Assembly: GCA_035480775.1 (NCBI GenBank) | Contig: DATIHK010000048.1 | Coordinates: 1 to 20,872 of the forward strand | DNA: 20,872 bases | Source: DATIHK01 sp035480775 | GTDB taxonomy: Bacteria > Patescibacteriota > WWE3 > UBA101185 > UBA10185 | Direction of reading: 5' to 3' | Shown here: in pieces, positions 1 to 7,268 of the stretch | Layout of the letters: each line of letters starts with the position of its first letter | How positions within the stretch are numbered: position 1 is the first letter of the stretch | Made by a program: the position numbers and the translations under genes | Notes under the pieces: model-generated | Database searches by the model: none | The model's input: the letters and a program-made list of their open reading frames with translations, nothing else | What the model was told of the DNA's origin: nothing

Positions 1-1
1 G

Positions 2-1009
2 AACTCCGAACACCTAGCTCAAGAAATACTTGTAGATGCCATGCGTTTTGGAGCTACTGATTACGTCGTGGAGTACACAACTTCGCGCATCAAACTTCCC
101 GACGAAGATATGAAAGGCAGAATAATCGGAAAAGAAGGTCGAAATATTCAATCTTTTGAAGAAAAATCTGGTGTTGAACTCGATTTAGATTCCACACCCG
201 GCGAAATTGTTGTTTCATGCTTTGATCCGGTTCGCCGAGAAATTGCCAAAATTTCATTAGAACGTTTGATAGCAGACGGTCGTATCCAGCCGGCTAAAAT
301 AGAAGAAATTATAGACAAAACTAAACAAGAAATCGAGCACACCATGTACAAAGAAGGAGATAATCTTTGCCATCGCGTAGGAGTCTACAACCTTCCACCT
401 GAAGTTATTCAAATGCTTGGCCGATTCAAATACCGCTTTTCTTACGGTCAAAATATGATTGAGCACACTCTTGAAGAAACTCGCATTGGTGTCGCGATCG
501 CTCAAGAGCTTCATGTCGATGTGGAAGTTGTAAAACTTGGTTGTTTGCTTCACGATATCGGAAAAATAATTAACGACGAAGAAGGAACTCACGTTCAGCT
601 GGGCGTAGATTACCTTAAAAAACATGGTATATCAGAAAAAGTAGTAAACTGCGTTGCCGAACACCACGAAGATCGACCATTTAGTTCTATAGAATCTTCT
701 GTTGTTGCTTTGGCCGACCATGTAAGTGGTGCTAGACCTGGTGCTCGTTCCGAAGATTACGAAAGTTATGTAAAACGCATGAAAGATCTCGAAGACGCTG
801 CCAATTCATTTGATGGAGTCGAAAAAGCTTATGCAATTTCAGCCGGACGCGAAGTCAGAGTTTTTGTTAGACCTACAATAGTCGACGATTATTCAACCGC
901 ACTTCTTGCAAGAGAGATAGCAAAAAAGATAGAATTGGAACAAACGTATCCTGGAGTCGTAAAGGTTACGGTTATTCGAGAAACGCGCGTATCTGAGACA
1001 GCTAAGTGA
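2..1009 (+). CDS. rny: Ribonuclease Y, 3' part (5' end outside window)
   Basis: Endoribonuclease that starts mRNA decay, normally anchored at the membrane. The frame is open to the left edge, so the N-terminal membrane anchor and coiled coil lie outside the window; the first ATG at 41 is internal. What is visible is the KH domain with its GRIIGKEGRN loop, then an HD phosphohydrolase domain with the LLHDIGK metal motif and a later AEHHEDRP segment, ending in the usual VIRETR-type C-terminus. Length from the KH domain onward fits the family. The TGA stop shares a base with the ATG of the next gene, so the three genes rny, small membrane protein and ymdB-like form one operon. The rny-ymdB pairing is known from Firmicutes and Mollicutes. 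Confidence 0.96.
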   Translation, partial: NSEHLAQEILVDAMRFGATDYVVEYTTSRIKLPDEDMKGRIIGKEGRNIQSFEEKSGVELDLDSTPGEIVVSCFDPVRREIAKISLERLIADGRIQPAKIEEIIDKTKQEIEHTMYKEGDNLCHRVGVYNLPPEVIQMLGRFKYRFSYGQNMIEHTLEETRIGVAIAQELHVDVEVVKLGCLLHDIGKIINDEEGTHVQLGVDYLKKHGISEKVVNCVAEHHEDRPFSSIESSVVALADHVSGARPGARSEDYESYVKRMKDLEDAANSFDGVEKAYAISAGREVRVFVRPTIVDDYSTALLAREIAKKIELEQTYPGVVKVTVIRETRVSETAK

Positions 1010-1227
1010 TGTTTTCTATGCAATATATTATTGTTCTTGCCTTATTCGCAATAAGTTACATTATCTTTGAAAAGATTTTAAAATCTTTGCTCAAAGGTTG
1101 TTTGTCGGCTTTGGGAATTGCGCTTTTGGCTGCCTTGATACTTATTTTTTGGGAATCTACCAAAAAGCCAGTTAATGTATTGAATATGTTTACTGTAGAT
1201 AACTTTAGAATAGAAAAAACTAGATGA
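1009..1227 (+). CDS. Small membrane protein, unknown function
   Basis: A 72-residue protein between rny and the ymdB-like gene. The ATG at 1009 overlaps the rny stop by one base; a GTG at 1006 is in frame and would add one residue. Two hydrophobic stretches, roughly residues 5-20 and 28-48, are joined by a short lysine-containing turn (EKILKSLLKG). A polar tail of about 22 residues follows. No catalytic motif is visible. Its stop overlaps the next ATG, so translation is probably coupled to both neighbours. Inference only: a membrane partner of RNase Y or YmdB. I do not recognise the family. Confidence 0.75.
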   Translation: MFSMQYIIVLALFAISYIIFEKILKSLLKGCLSALGIALLAALILIFWESTKKPVNVLNMFTVDNFRIEKTR

Positions 1228-2003
1228 AAATTTTATTTATTGGCGACATAGTAGCCAGCCCGGGGCGCGATGCAGTTAAAGAAGTTCTTCCAAAATTAAA
1301 AAAAGAAACAGGTGCGGATTTTGTAATAGCTAATGCCGAAAATCTTGCGCACGGACGTGGTGCGACTGAAGAAACCGTTCACGAAATGATGAACGCAGGA
1401 GTAAATTATTTTACCGGCGGGGATCATCTTTTTTGGCATCCGGGTTTTGAAGACGTTGTAGATTCACTTCCGGTTATTCGCCCCGCTAATTATCCAAATC
1501 CTTTTCCCGGAAACGGCTCAGTGATTATTGATCTTAAAGAGCACGGCAATTTATTGTTAGTCAATTTAATGGGCCGCACATCTTTTGGAGGACAAAACAG
1601 TTATTTAAATGATCCATTTAGAACAATAGATTCCATACTTGAACAAGTTAAAGATAAAAATATTGCAATATCTATAGTCGACTTTCATGCCGAGGCTACA
1701 AGCGAAAAGGCAGCTTTGGGTTTTTATCTTGATGGTCGCGTAACTGCCGTTGTAGGAACACACACACATATTCCGACCTGCGATAATCGCCTTCTTCCAA
1801 AAGGTACAATGTTCGTTAGTGATATAGGTATGACCGGAAATATAGATTCAGTTTTAGGAGTTAAAAAAGAAATAATAATTAAACAATTTTTAACGGCATC
1901 AAATCAAAAATTTGAGTGGGAAAGTACTGGCAATAAAGCCTTCAGGAGTGTATTATTAGACATAAGTAATAAAGTAATTACTAGATTCGATCTAAACATT
2001 TAA
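1224..2003 (+). CDS. ymdB: YmdB/TIGR00282-family metallophosphoesterase
   Basis: Calcineurin-like dimetal phosphoesterase. B. subtilis YmdB hydrolyses 2',3'-cyclic nucleotides and affects RNase Y-dependent mRNA levels, which fits the position behind rny. Motifs in order: GDIVASPGR (D8), NAEN (E39, N40), GGDH (D67, H68), DFHAEATSEK (H155), GTHTHIP (H180, H182) and SDIGMTG. Its 259 residues match the family's usual length. One metal ligand differs: the family's Asn at position 67 (GNH) is Asp here (GDH). The ATG at 1224 overlaps the previous stop in an ATGA arrangement. The family call is secure; cyclic-nucleotide activity is inferred from homologues. Confidence 0.92.
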   Translation: MKILFIGDIVASPGRDAVKEVLPKLKKETGADFVIANAENLAHGRGATEETVHEMMNAGVNYFTGGDHLFWHPGFEDVVDSLPVIRPANYPNPFPGNGSVIIDLKEHGNLLLVNLMGRTSFGGQNSYLNDPFRTIDSILEQVKDKNIAISIVDFHAEATSEKAALGFYLDGRVTAVVGTHTHIPTCDNRLLPKGTMFVSDIGMTGNIDSVLGVKKEIIIKQFLTASNQKFEWESTGNKAFRSVLLDISNKVITRFDLNI

Positions 2004-2025
2004 TGCCACCAGGCAACCTGTATTG

Positions 2026-2033
2026 AAAGGGGG
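2026..2033 (+). promoter_or_regulatory. Shine-Dalgarno of the HU gene
   Basis: AAAGGGGG, nine bases before the ATG at 2043. It stands out because most genes in this window lack a visible SD. Confidence 0.6.
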
Positions 2034-2042
2034 TGTTTTAGA

Positions 2043-2315
2043 ATGACCAAACAAGATTTAGTAAACGCAGTAGCTGATAAAGGTGGACTTACCAAAGTCG
2101 ACTCAGCTAAAGTTCTCGATGTTCTTTCAAACACAGTTATGACAGCCTTAAAAAGAGGTGAAAAAGTAACATGGACCGGCTTCGGTACCTTTGAAGTAAG
2201 ATCCAGAGCAGCCAGAATGGGACGAAACCCACAAACTGGAGCTCCTCTTCACATCGCTGCAAGTAAAACACCAGCTTTCAAGGCCGGAAAAGGATTGAAG
2301 GATGCTGTTAGATAA
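2043..2315 (+). CDS. hup: DNA-binding protein HU
   Basis: Histone-like nucleoid protein of 90 residues, the family's exact usual size. It begins MTKQDLVNAVADKGGLTK, typical of HU. It has the GFGTFEVRSRAARMGRNPQTG arm region, whose RNP-containing segment inserts into the minor groove, and the final PAFKAGKGLKDAV helix. It acts as a dimer that bends DNA and has no enzymatic role. It starts 39 bases after the ymdB-like gene behind a clear SD and is followed by an intrinsic terminator, so it ends this transcription unit. The specific paralogue name cannot be decided. Confidence 0.96.
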   Translation: MTKQDLVNAVADKGGLTKVDSAKVLDVLSNTVMTALKRGEKVTWTGFGTFEVRSRAARMGRNPQTGAPLHIAASKTPAFKAGKGLKDAVR

Positions 2316-2326
2316 TCTAGTTTATA

Positions 2327-2340
2327 AACAAACGTTTGTT
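2327..2340. repeat. 14-bp perfect palindrome after HU
   Basis: AACAAACGTTTGTT has no spacer and lies 12 bases after the HU stop. Without a loop it suits a dimeric DNA-binding protein better than an RNA hairpin, but its function is unknown. Confidence 0.35.
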
Positions 2341-2386
2341 GAATGAATTGTCATTCAGGGCGGGCCGACGGGCTCGCCTTCTTTTT
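2341..2386 (+). terminator. Intrinsic terminator after HU, with a small upstream hairpin
   Basis: The main hairpin pairs GGCGGGCC (2359-2366) with GGCTCGCC (2371-2378), including one G-U pair and a GACG loop, followed by TTCTTTTT. Directly upstream, GAATGA and TCATTC form a perfect six-pair hairpin at 2341-2356. Together they end the rny-HU unit. Confidence 0.85.
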
Positions 2387-2397
2387 AAATTGTAAAA

Positions 2398-2425
2398 TTG
2401 ACTTTAACTCTAAAAGTTATAGAAT
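2398..2425 (+). promoter_or_regulatory. Promoter of the 40-aa acidic ORF
   Basis: TTGACT at 2398-2403, a 16-base spacer, and TAGAAT at 2420-2425. It lies just after the HU terminator and upstream of a strong SD. Confidence 0.65.
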
Positions 2426-2466
2426 TTTCCTAACATAAAATCTTAAGGAAAGGAGGTATATTCGAA

Positions 2467-2589
2467 ATGGATCCGAATCAAAGTGCCACGGAAGTCGCTG
2501 CAGGACAAGCCGCTGATGATCAAGCACAAGACGACAAAGCGGCAACCGCAGGAGACGATCGCGACGACTCGCAGTCGGAGGAAGAGTAA
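2467..2589 (+). CDS. Small acidic disordered protein, 40 aa
   Basis: Begins MDPNQSATEV and ends SQSEEE. A near-perfect SD (AAGGAGGT, 2450-2457) sits nine bases before the ATG. The protein has 13 Asp/Glu, one Lys and one Arg, many Ala and Gln, and no Leu, Ile, Phe, Tyr or Trp. It should therefore be soluble and disordered. Its codons are visibly more GC-rich than those of neighbouring genes. It has its own promoter and terminator, making a unit of about 220 nt. A competing 68-residue frame starting at 2483 has no SD and is probably spurious. I do not recognise a family; the unit could also be a non-coding or dual-function RNA. Confidence 0.6.
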   Translation: MDPNQSATEVAAGQAADDQAQDDKAATAGDDRDDSQSEEE

Positions 2590-2597
2590 GTTGAAGA

Positions 2598-2654
2598 ACC
2601 TGATACGCTGGCAGTTGGATTCTATTCCAGCAGTTAGCTTATCAGGTGTTTTTT
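2598..2654 (+). terminator. Intrinsic terminator of the acidic-ORF unit
   Basis: ACCTGATA (2598-2605) pairs perfectly with TATCAGGT (2640-2647). An inner stem, GCTGG (2607-2611) with CCAGC (2627-2631), extends it. A run of six T follows at 2649-2654. The T-run serves the plus strand only; the convergent M16 gene ends at 2660. Confidence 0.75.
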
Positions 2655-2659
2655 ACATA

Positions 2660-3964
2660 TTAAGTATCAAACAAAACTTTAACCTCTGATTCTTCAATAT
2701 CTCCAGTCATAGATAAATACCAATTGTTTTCATTTAAATATTTTGAAGCAACTCTTTTAGTATCATCAATAGTTACACTATTGATTTCTTTAAGGTAGTC
2801 TTCTATTGTCCAGCTGCTTTCATCATAAAGAGTATGTGCAGTATGCCAATCAACCCATGACTCCGAAGTTTGTAAGGACATTCTTTTAGATTTAATTATT
2901 TTGTTTTTTGCGAAATTTAGTTCTTCTTGTGTAATACCAACTATACTCAAGCGTTTAATCTCGTCACAAATAATGTTCAGTACCTCTTGAACGTGTATTT
3001 TTGAAGTTGAAGTAAAAACTCCAAATGATCCTGCATCGATCGTGCTTGCAGCACCAGCCTTTACACTATAAACTAGCCCTTTATCATATCTTAATCGTTT
3101 ATTTAAAGTAGAAGCTCTTCCCCCGCCTATAATCATCGCCATAATAATTAAAGCGTTTACATCTTTGTCGAATCCAAAAGCACTTCTAAAATCAAAAGAT
3201 ATATTTACTGTGTCATTTTGAGTGAATTTTTCTATCGAAATTAGTTTATCCCTAAGTATAGGTATTTCTTTTCTATAGTCAGGTTTTGGACCATTTGGCA
3301 GTAAAAGATTCTTTTCACATAGTTCTACCATGCTTTCAAAATCAGCTCCACCGCTGGAGATAATAGCAATTCGATTTGAATTAAAATTTAATTTATAAAA
3401 TTCAAGCAGATCGTCTTTTGTAATGCTTTTGATTGACTCATCAGATCCTAAGTTTGAACGTCCTATATCAGTTTTTTGGTATAAAAGTGATCTTGATATA
3501 TCGGCTAATATTCTAACTGGATTACTCTTTTTAGTTCCTAACTCTTTAAGTATTACGCTTCGTTCGGATTCTACTGCCTTATCTGCAAACAACGAATTAA
3601 GTAGTTCTTCTGAGAGGAGTTTTATAGCCGATGCGGCGTCATTTGGATCTCCTACAGCTACTTTGAGAGACAAATTATGAGGTCCAGTTGATGCTGACAT
3701 AGAGCCACCAAGGTCTTCAATAAATTCCGCTAGTTTGTCTTTTGTCGGGAAATCTTTTGTACCAGCAGTAAGTATATGTTCAAGAAAATGAGCAGTTCCT
3801 TCTTTGCCTTCAGCATTGTATTTCGATCCAGCCATTGCAACAAGATCAATCGAAAGAGGCATATTAGGACGATAAAAGTGAACAAACCTTGTTCCACTTG
3901 ATAAAAAGGTTTCTTTTCGTTCAACATTAAAATCAGCCAAAGTTAGCATATAAGGATTATACAT
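2660..3964 (-). CDS. M16-family zinc metallopeptidase
   Basis: Processing peptidase-like protein of two M16 halves in one 434-residue chain, the usual size of bacterial M16B members. The inverted zinc motif HFLEH is seen at H59, E62 and H63. The third ligand is probably E141 in SERSVILKEL. The C-terminal half has the RLRYDKGLVYSV signature that corresponds to the substrate-binding Arg/Tyr segment. There is no signal peptide, so it is probably cytoplasmic. I prefer the ATG at 3964; an in-frame TTG at 3973 would add three residues, and neither has an SD. It is last of four minus-strand genes, 14 bases after the histidine kinase. M16B proteins often come as an active/inactive pair; no partner is present here. 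Confidence 0.9.
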   Translation of the reverse strand: MYNPYMLTLADFNVERKETFLSSGTRFVHFYRPNMPLSIDLVAMAGSKYNAEGKEGTAHFLEHILTAGTKDFPTKDKLAEFIEDLGGSMSASTGPHNLSLKVAVGDPNDAASAIKLLSEELLNSLFADKAVESERSVILKELGTKKSNPVRILADISRSLLYQKTDIGRSNLGSDESIKSITKDDLLEFYKLNFNSNRIAIISSGGADFESMVELCEKNLLLPNGPKPDYRKEIPILRDKLISIEKFTQNDTVNISFDFRSAFGFDKDVNALIIMAMIIGGGRASTLNKRLRYDKGLVYSVKAGAASTIDAGSFGVFTSTSKIHVQEVLNIICDEIKRLSIVGITQEELNFAKNKIIKSKRMSLQTSESWVDWHTAHTLYDESSWTIEDYLKEINSVTIDDTKRVASKYLNENNWYLSMTGDIEESEVKVLFDT

Positions 3965-3978
3965 TGTGTACAAAGTGT

Positions 3979-5142
3979 TTAAGCAATCGAACTAACCGCT
4001 TTCGTCTCAGGAGGTTGTGATCTTAACGTAAACCAAAATGTACTTCCGCGATCAACGCCATCAGAAAATGCACCAGCTGCACCACCCATTGCTTCGACTA
4101 AACTTTTTACAATAAACAAGCCTAAGCCAGTTCCACCAGATTCGGCGACAGTTTGATAACTGTTATCGAGTCGACTAAACTTGTGAAAAAGTTTGGCCAT
4201 ATCTTCTTTAGCTATTCCTTTGCCGGTATCGATAACCGAAGATTTAACCATTCCATCATCTTGCATTTCGACTTTTACAGTTATTCCGCCCATTTTAGTA
4301 AATTTAACAGAGTTGCCAACAAAATTGGTCAAAATTTCTCGGAGTTTATTGCGGTCGACCCAGACATCTGAAACTTTTGGATCAATTTCCATCTTAAGAT
4401 ACAGATTTCTCTCGTCAGTTTTTACTTTAAATTCGGCTTCGAGCTCGCCAAGCAGTTCAGGATAGTTAACTTTTTCGATATGGAACTCGATGCGACCTTG
4501 TTCGATACGCGAAATATTGAGGGTGTCGTTAATTAAATTCAGCATTCGCTCGGTTCCTCTTACGGCTTTTTCAACATACTCTTTTTGTTTGTCGCTAAGC
4601 GGACCGCCTTTTTCATTTTGCAACATCCACAAATAGCTTTTAATAATAGTCATTGGAGTTCGAAGTTCATGAGAAGTTACCGAAACAAAGTCGTTTTTGG
4701 TTTTTTCGAGTTCTTTTTCGTGCGTGATATCGGTCATCGTCACCAAACACTCTTTGGTTCCATCGGCGATTTCGATAATTGCGGATTTTACGTTGATGTA
4801 ATAACTTCGATCTGTAGAGTGCAATACTACAGCCTCCATTTCGGCTTTAGATAAATCAGTTTGAAAACAAAATTGTTCTAGTTGTATTGGTTCGCCTTTG
4901 TCTGTTTCTAGAATTATGAGTTGTTTGGCGTTTGTTCCTATTACTTCGTCTCTTTTTTTACTGAGCATTTGTTCGGAAATATGATTAAAAAGTGTGAAGT
5001 TATATTTATCGTTAATTGCAAAAACAGATTCAGAAACACTATACAGCAACTGCTCAACCCTTCTACGTTGTTCGAGCAGCTCTAGATTTTGTTTGTAGAT
5101 TTCTTCGGCAAGAGACTTTGTTAAGTCTGTTTTATTTTCCAC
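3979..5142 (-). CDS. Soluble PAS-domain histidine kinase
   Basis: Sensor kinase of 387 residues without any membrane segment. Order: short coiled N-terminus rich in Glu/Gln (1-35), a PAS domain (about 36-140), HisKA with phospho-acceptor H158 in SVTSHELRTP, then HATPase. ATPase boxes are N (N273, N277 in LTNFVGNSVKFT), G1 (DTGKGI, D305) and G2 (GGTGLGL, 336-342). All key residues are present, so it should autophosphorylate. The start is a GTG, with TATAAT at 5151-5156 eight bases upstream, implying a leaderless message. No response regulator is encoded in the window. The upstream genes encode a small unknown and an eight-TM sensor-like protein, so the signal may be sensed in trans. Confidence 0.93.
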   Translation of the reverse strand: MENKTDLTKSLAEEIYKQNLELLEQRRRVEQLLYSVSESVFAINDKYNFTLFNHISEQMLSKKRDEVIGTNAKQLIILETDKGEPIQLEQFCFQTDLSKAEMEAVVLHSTDRSYYINVKSAIIEIADGTKECLVTMTDITHEKELEKTKNDFVSVTSHELRTPMTIIKSYLWMLQNEKGGPLSDKQKEYVEKAVRGTERMLNLINDTLNISRIEQGRIEFHIEKVNYPELLGELEAEFKVKTDERNLYLKMEIDPKVSDVWVDRNKLREILTNFVGNSVKFTKMGGITVKVEMQDDGMVKSSVIDTGKGIAKEDMAKLFHKFSRLDNSYQTVAESGGTGLGLFIVKSLVEAMGGAAGAFSDGVDRGSTFWFTLRSQPPETKAVSSIA

Positions 5143-5150
5143 TTCGCTTT

Positions 5151-5156
5151 ATTATA
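5151..5156 (-). promoter_or_regulatory. -10 box of the histidine kinase
   Basis: TATAAT on the minus strand, eight bases before the GTG start and with no SD between. No convincing -35 is seen at 16-18 bases. Transcription would start at or next to the start codon. Confidence 0.5.
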
Positions 5157-5184
5157 TATTCTTTATCGTAAAATGTCTGGGAGA

Positions 5185-5487
5185 TTAACGAGCTAATACT
5201 CTTGATTTAAGAGATTCTGGTAGAAACATGTTTACATCATCAGCTGGGAACCTTCTTATTACAGAAATGCATACTTCTACTGAGGCTTGTCCAAAAACTT
5301 GTTCATAGGATTGGACAACTTTCTCAATTGTTTCAGAAGGTGAACCGTTAGAAATACTAATGTCTTCAATATTAGACGATTTAAATTTAATTATGCCCGT
5401 GCTTTCTGCACGACTTTTTGCAAGTGACTCGCCTATTATTAAACTTTGCTCTTTAATTATATCTGCTACTAGTTTTTCTGGTTGCAT
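5185..5487 (-). CDS. Unknown 100-aa soluble protein
   Basis: Hypothetical protein with no recognised motif. The N-terminal half looks helical (VADIIKEQSLIIGESLAKSR). It is followed by a Ser/Ile/Glu-rich section and a C-terminal part with EVCISVIRRFPADDVNMFL. It has no membrane segment and one cysteine. Its ATG shares one base with the stop of the eight-TM gene (TAATG), so translation is probably coupled, and it precedes the kinase by 42 bases. The context suggests a link between membrane sensor and kinase; this is inference only. Confidence 0.7.
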   Translation of the reverse strand: MQPEKLVADIIKEQSLIIGESLAKSRAESTGIIKFKSSNIEDISISNGSPSETIEKVVQSYEQVFGQASVEVCISVIRRFPADDVNMFLPESLKSRVLAR

Positions 5488-6296
5488 TAATTTTTATCCT
5501 TTAATTCACCAAATACGCTTGAGAAATCTAAAAACGCAAGTGTCATTAAGGCATAAGACATGGCGAACATAAATTCGCTAAAGTCGGCTTGATACCAAGT
5601 ACCTTGAATCGTTCTATATAAGAAAAGACTATCCGCAACATATTGAAAGACTAAAGAAAACAAAATAAAGATTACACGACGCTTCATAACCCCACCCAAA
5701 ACATTAGAGGACAGCAAATAGGCGAGAATTGCAAGTGAAACAAAGGCTGCCTCTCCTATTGGATAGAAGAAATTGAGAAAAATTGCTATCTGTGATTGGC
5801 CGTCCATAGACTGACCGTTAATAAAAAAATAGTATGAAACTGCTACCATTATCAAAGGAAAGATTATTGAAATAAGCTTGAATTTTAAAAGTTTTAGAGA
5901 TACACCAGAACCTGCTGCTTTACCTATATACCAAACTCCTAATATATAACTTGGAACGCTTGCAAAAAAGAATATTTCTCCCCAAGAAGGATAAGCGTTT
6001 TCAATATGAAAAACCCATGATTGTGCTGCATATGTGTACTGACCTAAAAATTGACAGAATAATCCGAATGAGAAGAATATTAAAGACTTACCTACTGCGC
6101 TTTTAAAACCACCGTATTTATTTGCAATAATAAAACCTAGCACCCCTCCATAGCCTGCTAAAATTCCATAAGAGTAGGAATACAAGTGGTGCATGCTGCT
6201 GTCTGGAGGTAAGGTCAGATCAAGCCATAGCCACCAAAGTAGATAGACGCAAAACAAAACAATTGCAATTACAGTCGCAACTTTCCTTAAAGACAT
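5487..6296 (-). CDS. Eight-TM sensor-like integral membrane protein
   Basis: A 269-residue protein with about eight hydrophobic helices (near residues 8-28, 41-60, 69-90, 105-125, 139-160, 171-195, 208-228 and 243-262). The segment AYPSWGEIFFFASVPSYI and the polar pairs near YVADSLF resemble stand-alone membrane sensor modules usually fused to histidine kinases or diguanylate cyclases (the YPS-D-type loops of MASE-like domains). Here no output domain is attached; the chain ends soon after the last helix with GELKDKN. It leads the minus-strand cluster ending in a soluble histidine kinase. The membrane topology is clear; the sensor assignment is from remembered family patterns and needs a profile search. 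Confidence 0.7.
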   Translation of the reverse strand: MSLRKVATVIAIVLFCVYLLWWLWLDLTLPPDSSMHHLYSYSYGILAGYGGVLGFIIANKYGGFKSAVGKSLIFFSFGLFCQFLGQYTYAAQSWVFHIENAYPSWGEIFFFASVPSYILGVWYIGKAAGSGVSLKLLKFKLISIIFPLIMVAVSYYFFINGQSMDGQSQIAIFLNFFYPIGEAAFVSLAILAYLLSSNVLGGVMKRRVIFILFSLVFQYVADSLFLYRTIQGTWYQADFSEFMFAMSYALMTLAFLDFSSVFGELKDKN

Positions 6297-6303
6297 ACTT
6301 GCA

Positions 6304-6334
6304 ATAATAGTAGAACAAATTTAAGAAGTGTCAA
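6304..6334 (-). promoter_or_regulatory. Promoter of the eight-TM gene
   Basis: Minus-strand TTGACA (plus 6329-6334) and TATTAT (plus 6304-6309), with a rather long 19-base spacer. The -10 lies seven bases before the ATG, so the message would be leaderless. It shares a 72-base divergent gap with the promoter of the plus-strand gene at 6369. Confidence 0.55.
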
Positions 6335-6353
6335 TATTTGTCATCTTTAATTG

Positions 6354-6362
6354 TGATAAACT
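6354..6362 (+). promoter_or_regulatory. Extended -10 of the DUF2156-like gene
   Basis: TGATAAACT (TG-n-TAAACT) ends six bases before the ATG at 6369, with no SD. The same TGATA form precedes dnaJ and nusA. Confidence 0.5.
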
Positions 6363-6368
6363 AAAGTT

Positions 6369-7268
6369 ATGGGTTCAAAGATACCTATCTACCCTGATTT
6401 TAAAAAAATCGAGATTGAAGATAAAGACTTTTTCAACAAAGTTTTGTATAAATTTCCACCTTACTCAGATTTCAATTTACTAAGCATACTTTCATGGGGA
6501 GCAATGGGAGGTAATTGCTTTTCAACTTTAAACGGAAATTTAGTCATTAAAATAAAAGATTACTTATCGGATAATTTTCAGTATTCCATTATTGGCGAAA
6601 GCGAAATTGATTTATCGTTGCATAAACTGTTATCTGACTTTAACTCATTATCGTTTGTACCTGAAGTAGTTATAAATCAAATTAAAAGTACAAATGAATT
6701 TAAGGTTACACACGATAGAGACAATGATGATTATGTTATATCTTTACCCAGATTAACTAAACTCGAAGGCGCTGATCTTAGAACTTTGAGACATCACTTA
6801 AATGTATTTACTGGTTTCTTTCCAAGTCATCAAGTTGAAGTTCTTGATGTTACAAATGCAGATACTATGGATGAGATTAGGGCTCTAAATATGAAATGGT
6901 TTGCTGAGAAAAATTTTGACGAAGAAAAACAAAGGCAACAGGCTGCAATTGTAGAAACTTTTTTTAAATATTCAAGTCAGTTTAACTGTGTACATCTTGG
7001 TCTTTTCATCGACGATAAAATGGTGACTTATTATTCCAATGAAATATTAAAGTCTAAAATTATAATGGGTCACTTTGGAGCTATAACAAATAAAGACTTT
7101 AAAGATTGTGTTTCTATGATGCAGTATGAAGTAGCAAGATTCTTTGTTAATCAGGGATATTCTTTTCAAAATGTTGAGCAAGATACAGGATTGTCGGGTC
7201 TACGCCAAGCTAAACTTTCGTATGATCCAGAGTACTTCTTGAAGAAATATTCAATTACTTTAAATTAG
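6369..7268 (+). CDS. DUF2156/LPG-synthase C-domain-like protein
   Basis: 299-residue protein with features of the DUF2156 fold (two GNAT-like halves), as in the catalytic domain of phosphatidylglycerol lysyltransferases. The best evidence is the C-terminal NVEQDTGLSGLRQAKLSYDP followed by EYFLKKY, which matches the family's usual ending. The central SLPRLTKLEGADLRTLRHHLN also fits. There is no membrane domain, so it is not a full MprF. Substrate is unknown: aminoacyl or acyl transfer is inferred from the family. The gene overlaps the convergent methyltransferase by four bases (7265-7268) with no terminator between, so read-through would make antisense RNA. Confidence 0.75.
   Translation: MGSKIPIYPDFKKIEIEDKDFFNKVLYKFPPYSDFNLLSILSWGAMGGNCFSTLNGNLVIKIKDYLSDNFQYSIIGESEIDLSLHKLLSDFNSLSFVPEVVINQIKSTNEFKVTHDRDNDDYVISLPRLTKLEGADLRTLRHHLNVFTGFFPSHQVEVLDVTNADTMDEIRALNMKWFAEKNFDEEKQRQQAAIVETFFKYSSQFNCVHLGLFIDDKMVTYYSNEILKSKIIMGHFGAITNKDFKDCVSMMQYEVARFFVNQGYSFQNVEQDTGLSGLRQAKLSYDPEYFLKKYSITLN

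Noticed and set aside
2483..2689. 68-residue plus-strand frame starting MPRKSLQDK
   Set aside because: It has no SD, reads through the terminator hairpin and T-run at 2598-2654, and overlaps the better-supported 40-codon ORF in another frame.
4153..4854. Plus-strand frames opposite the histidine kinase
   Set aside because: They lie fully antisense to a kinase with all its motifs intact and show no protein features of their own.
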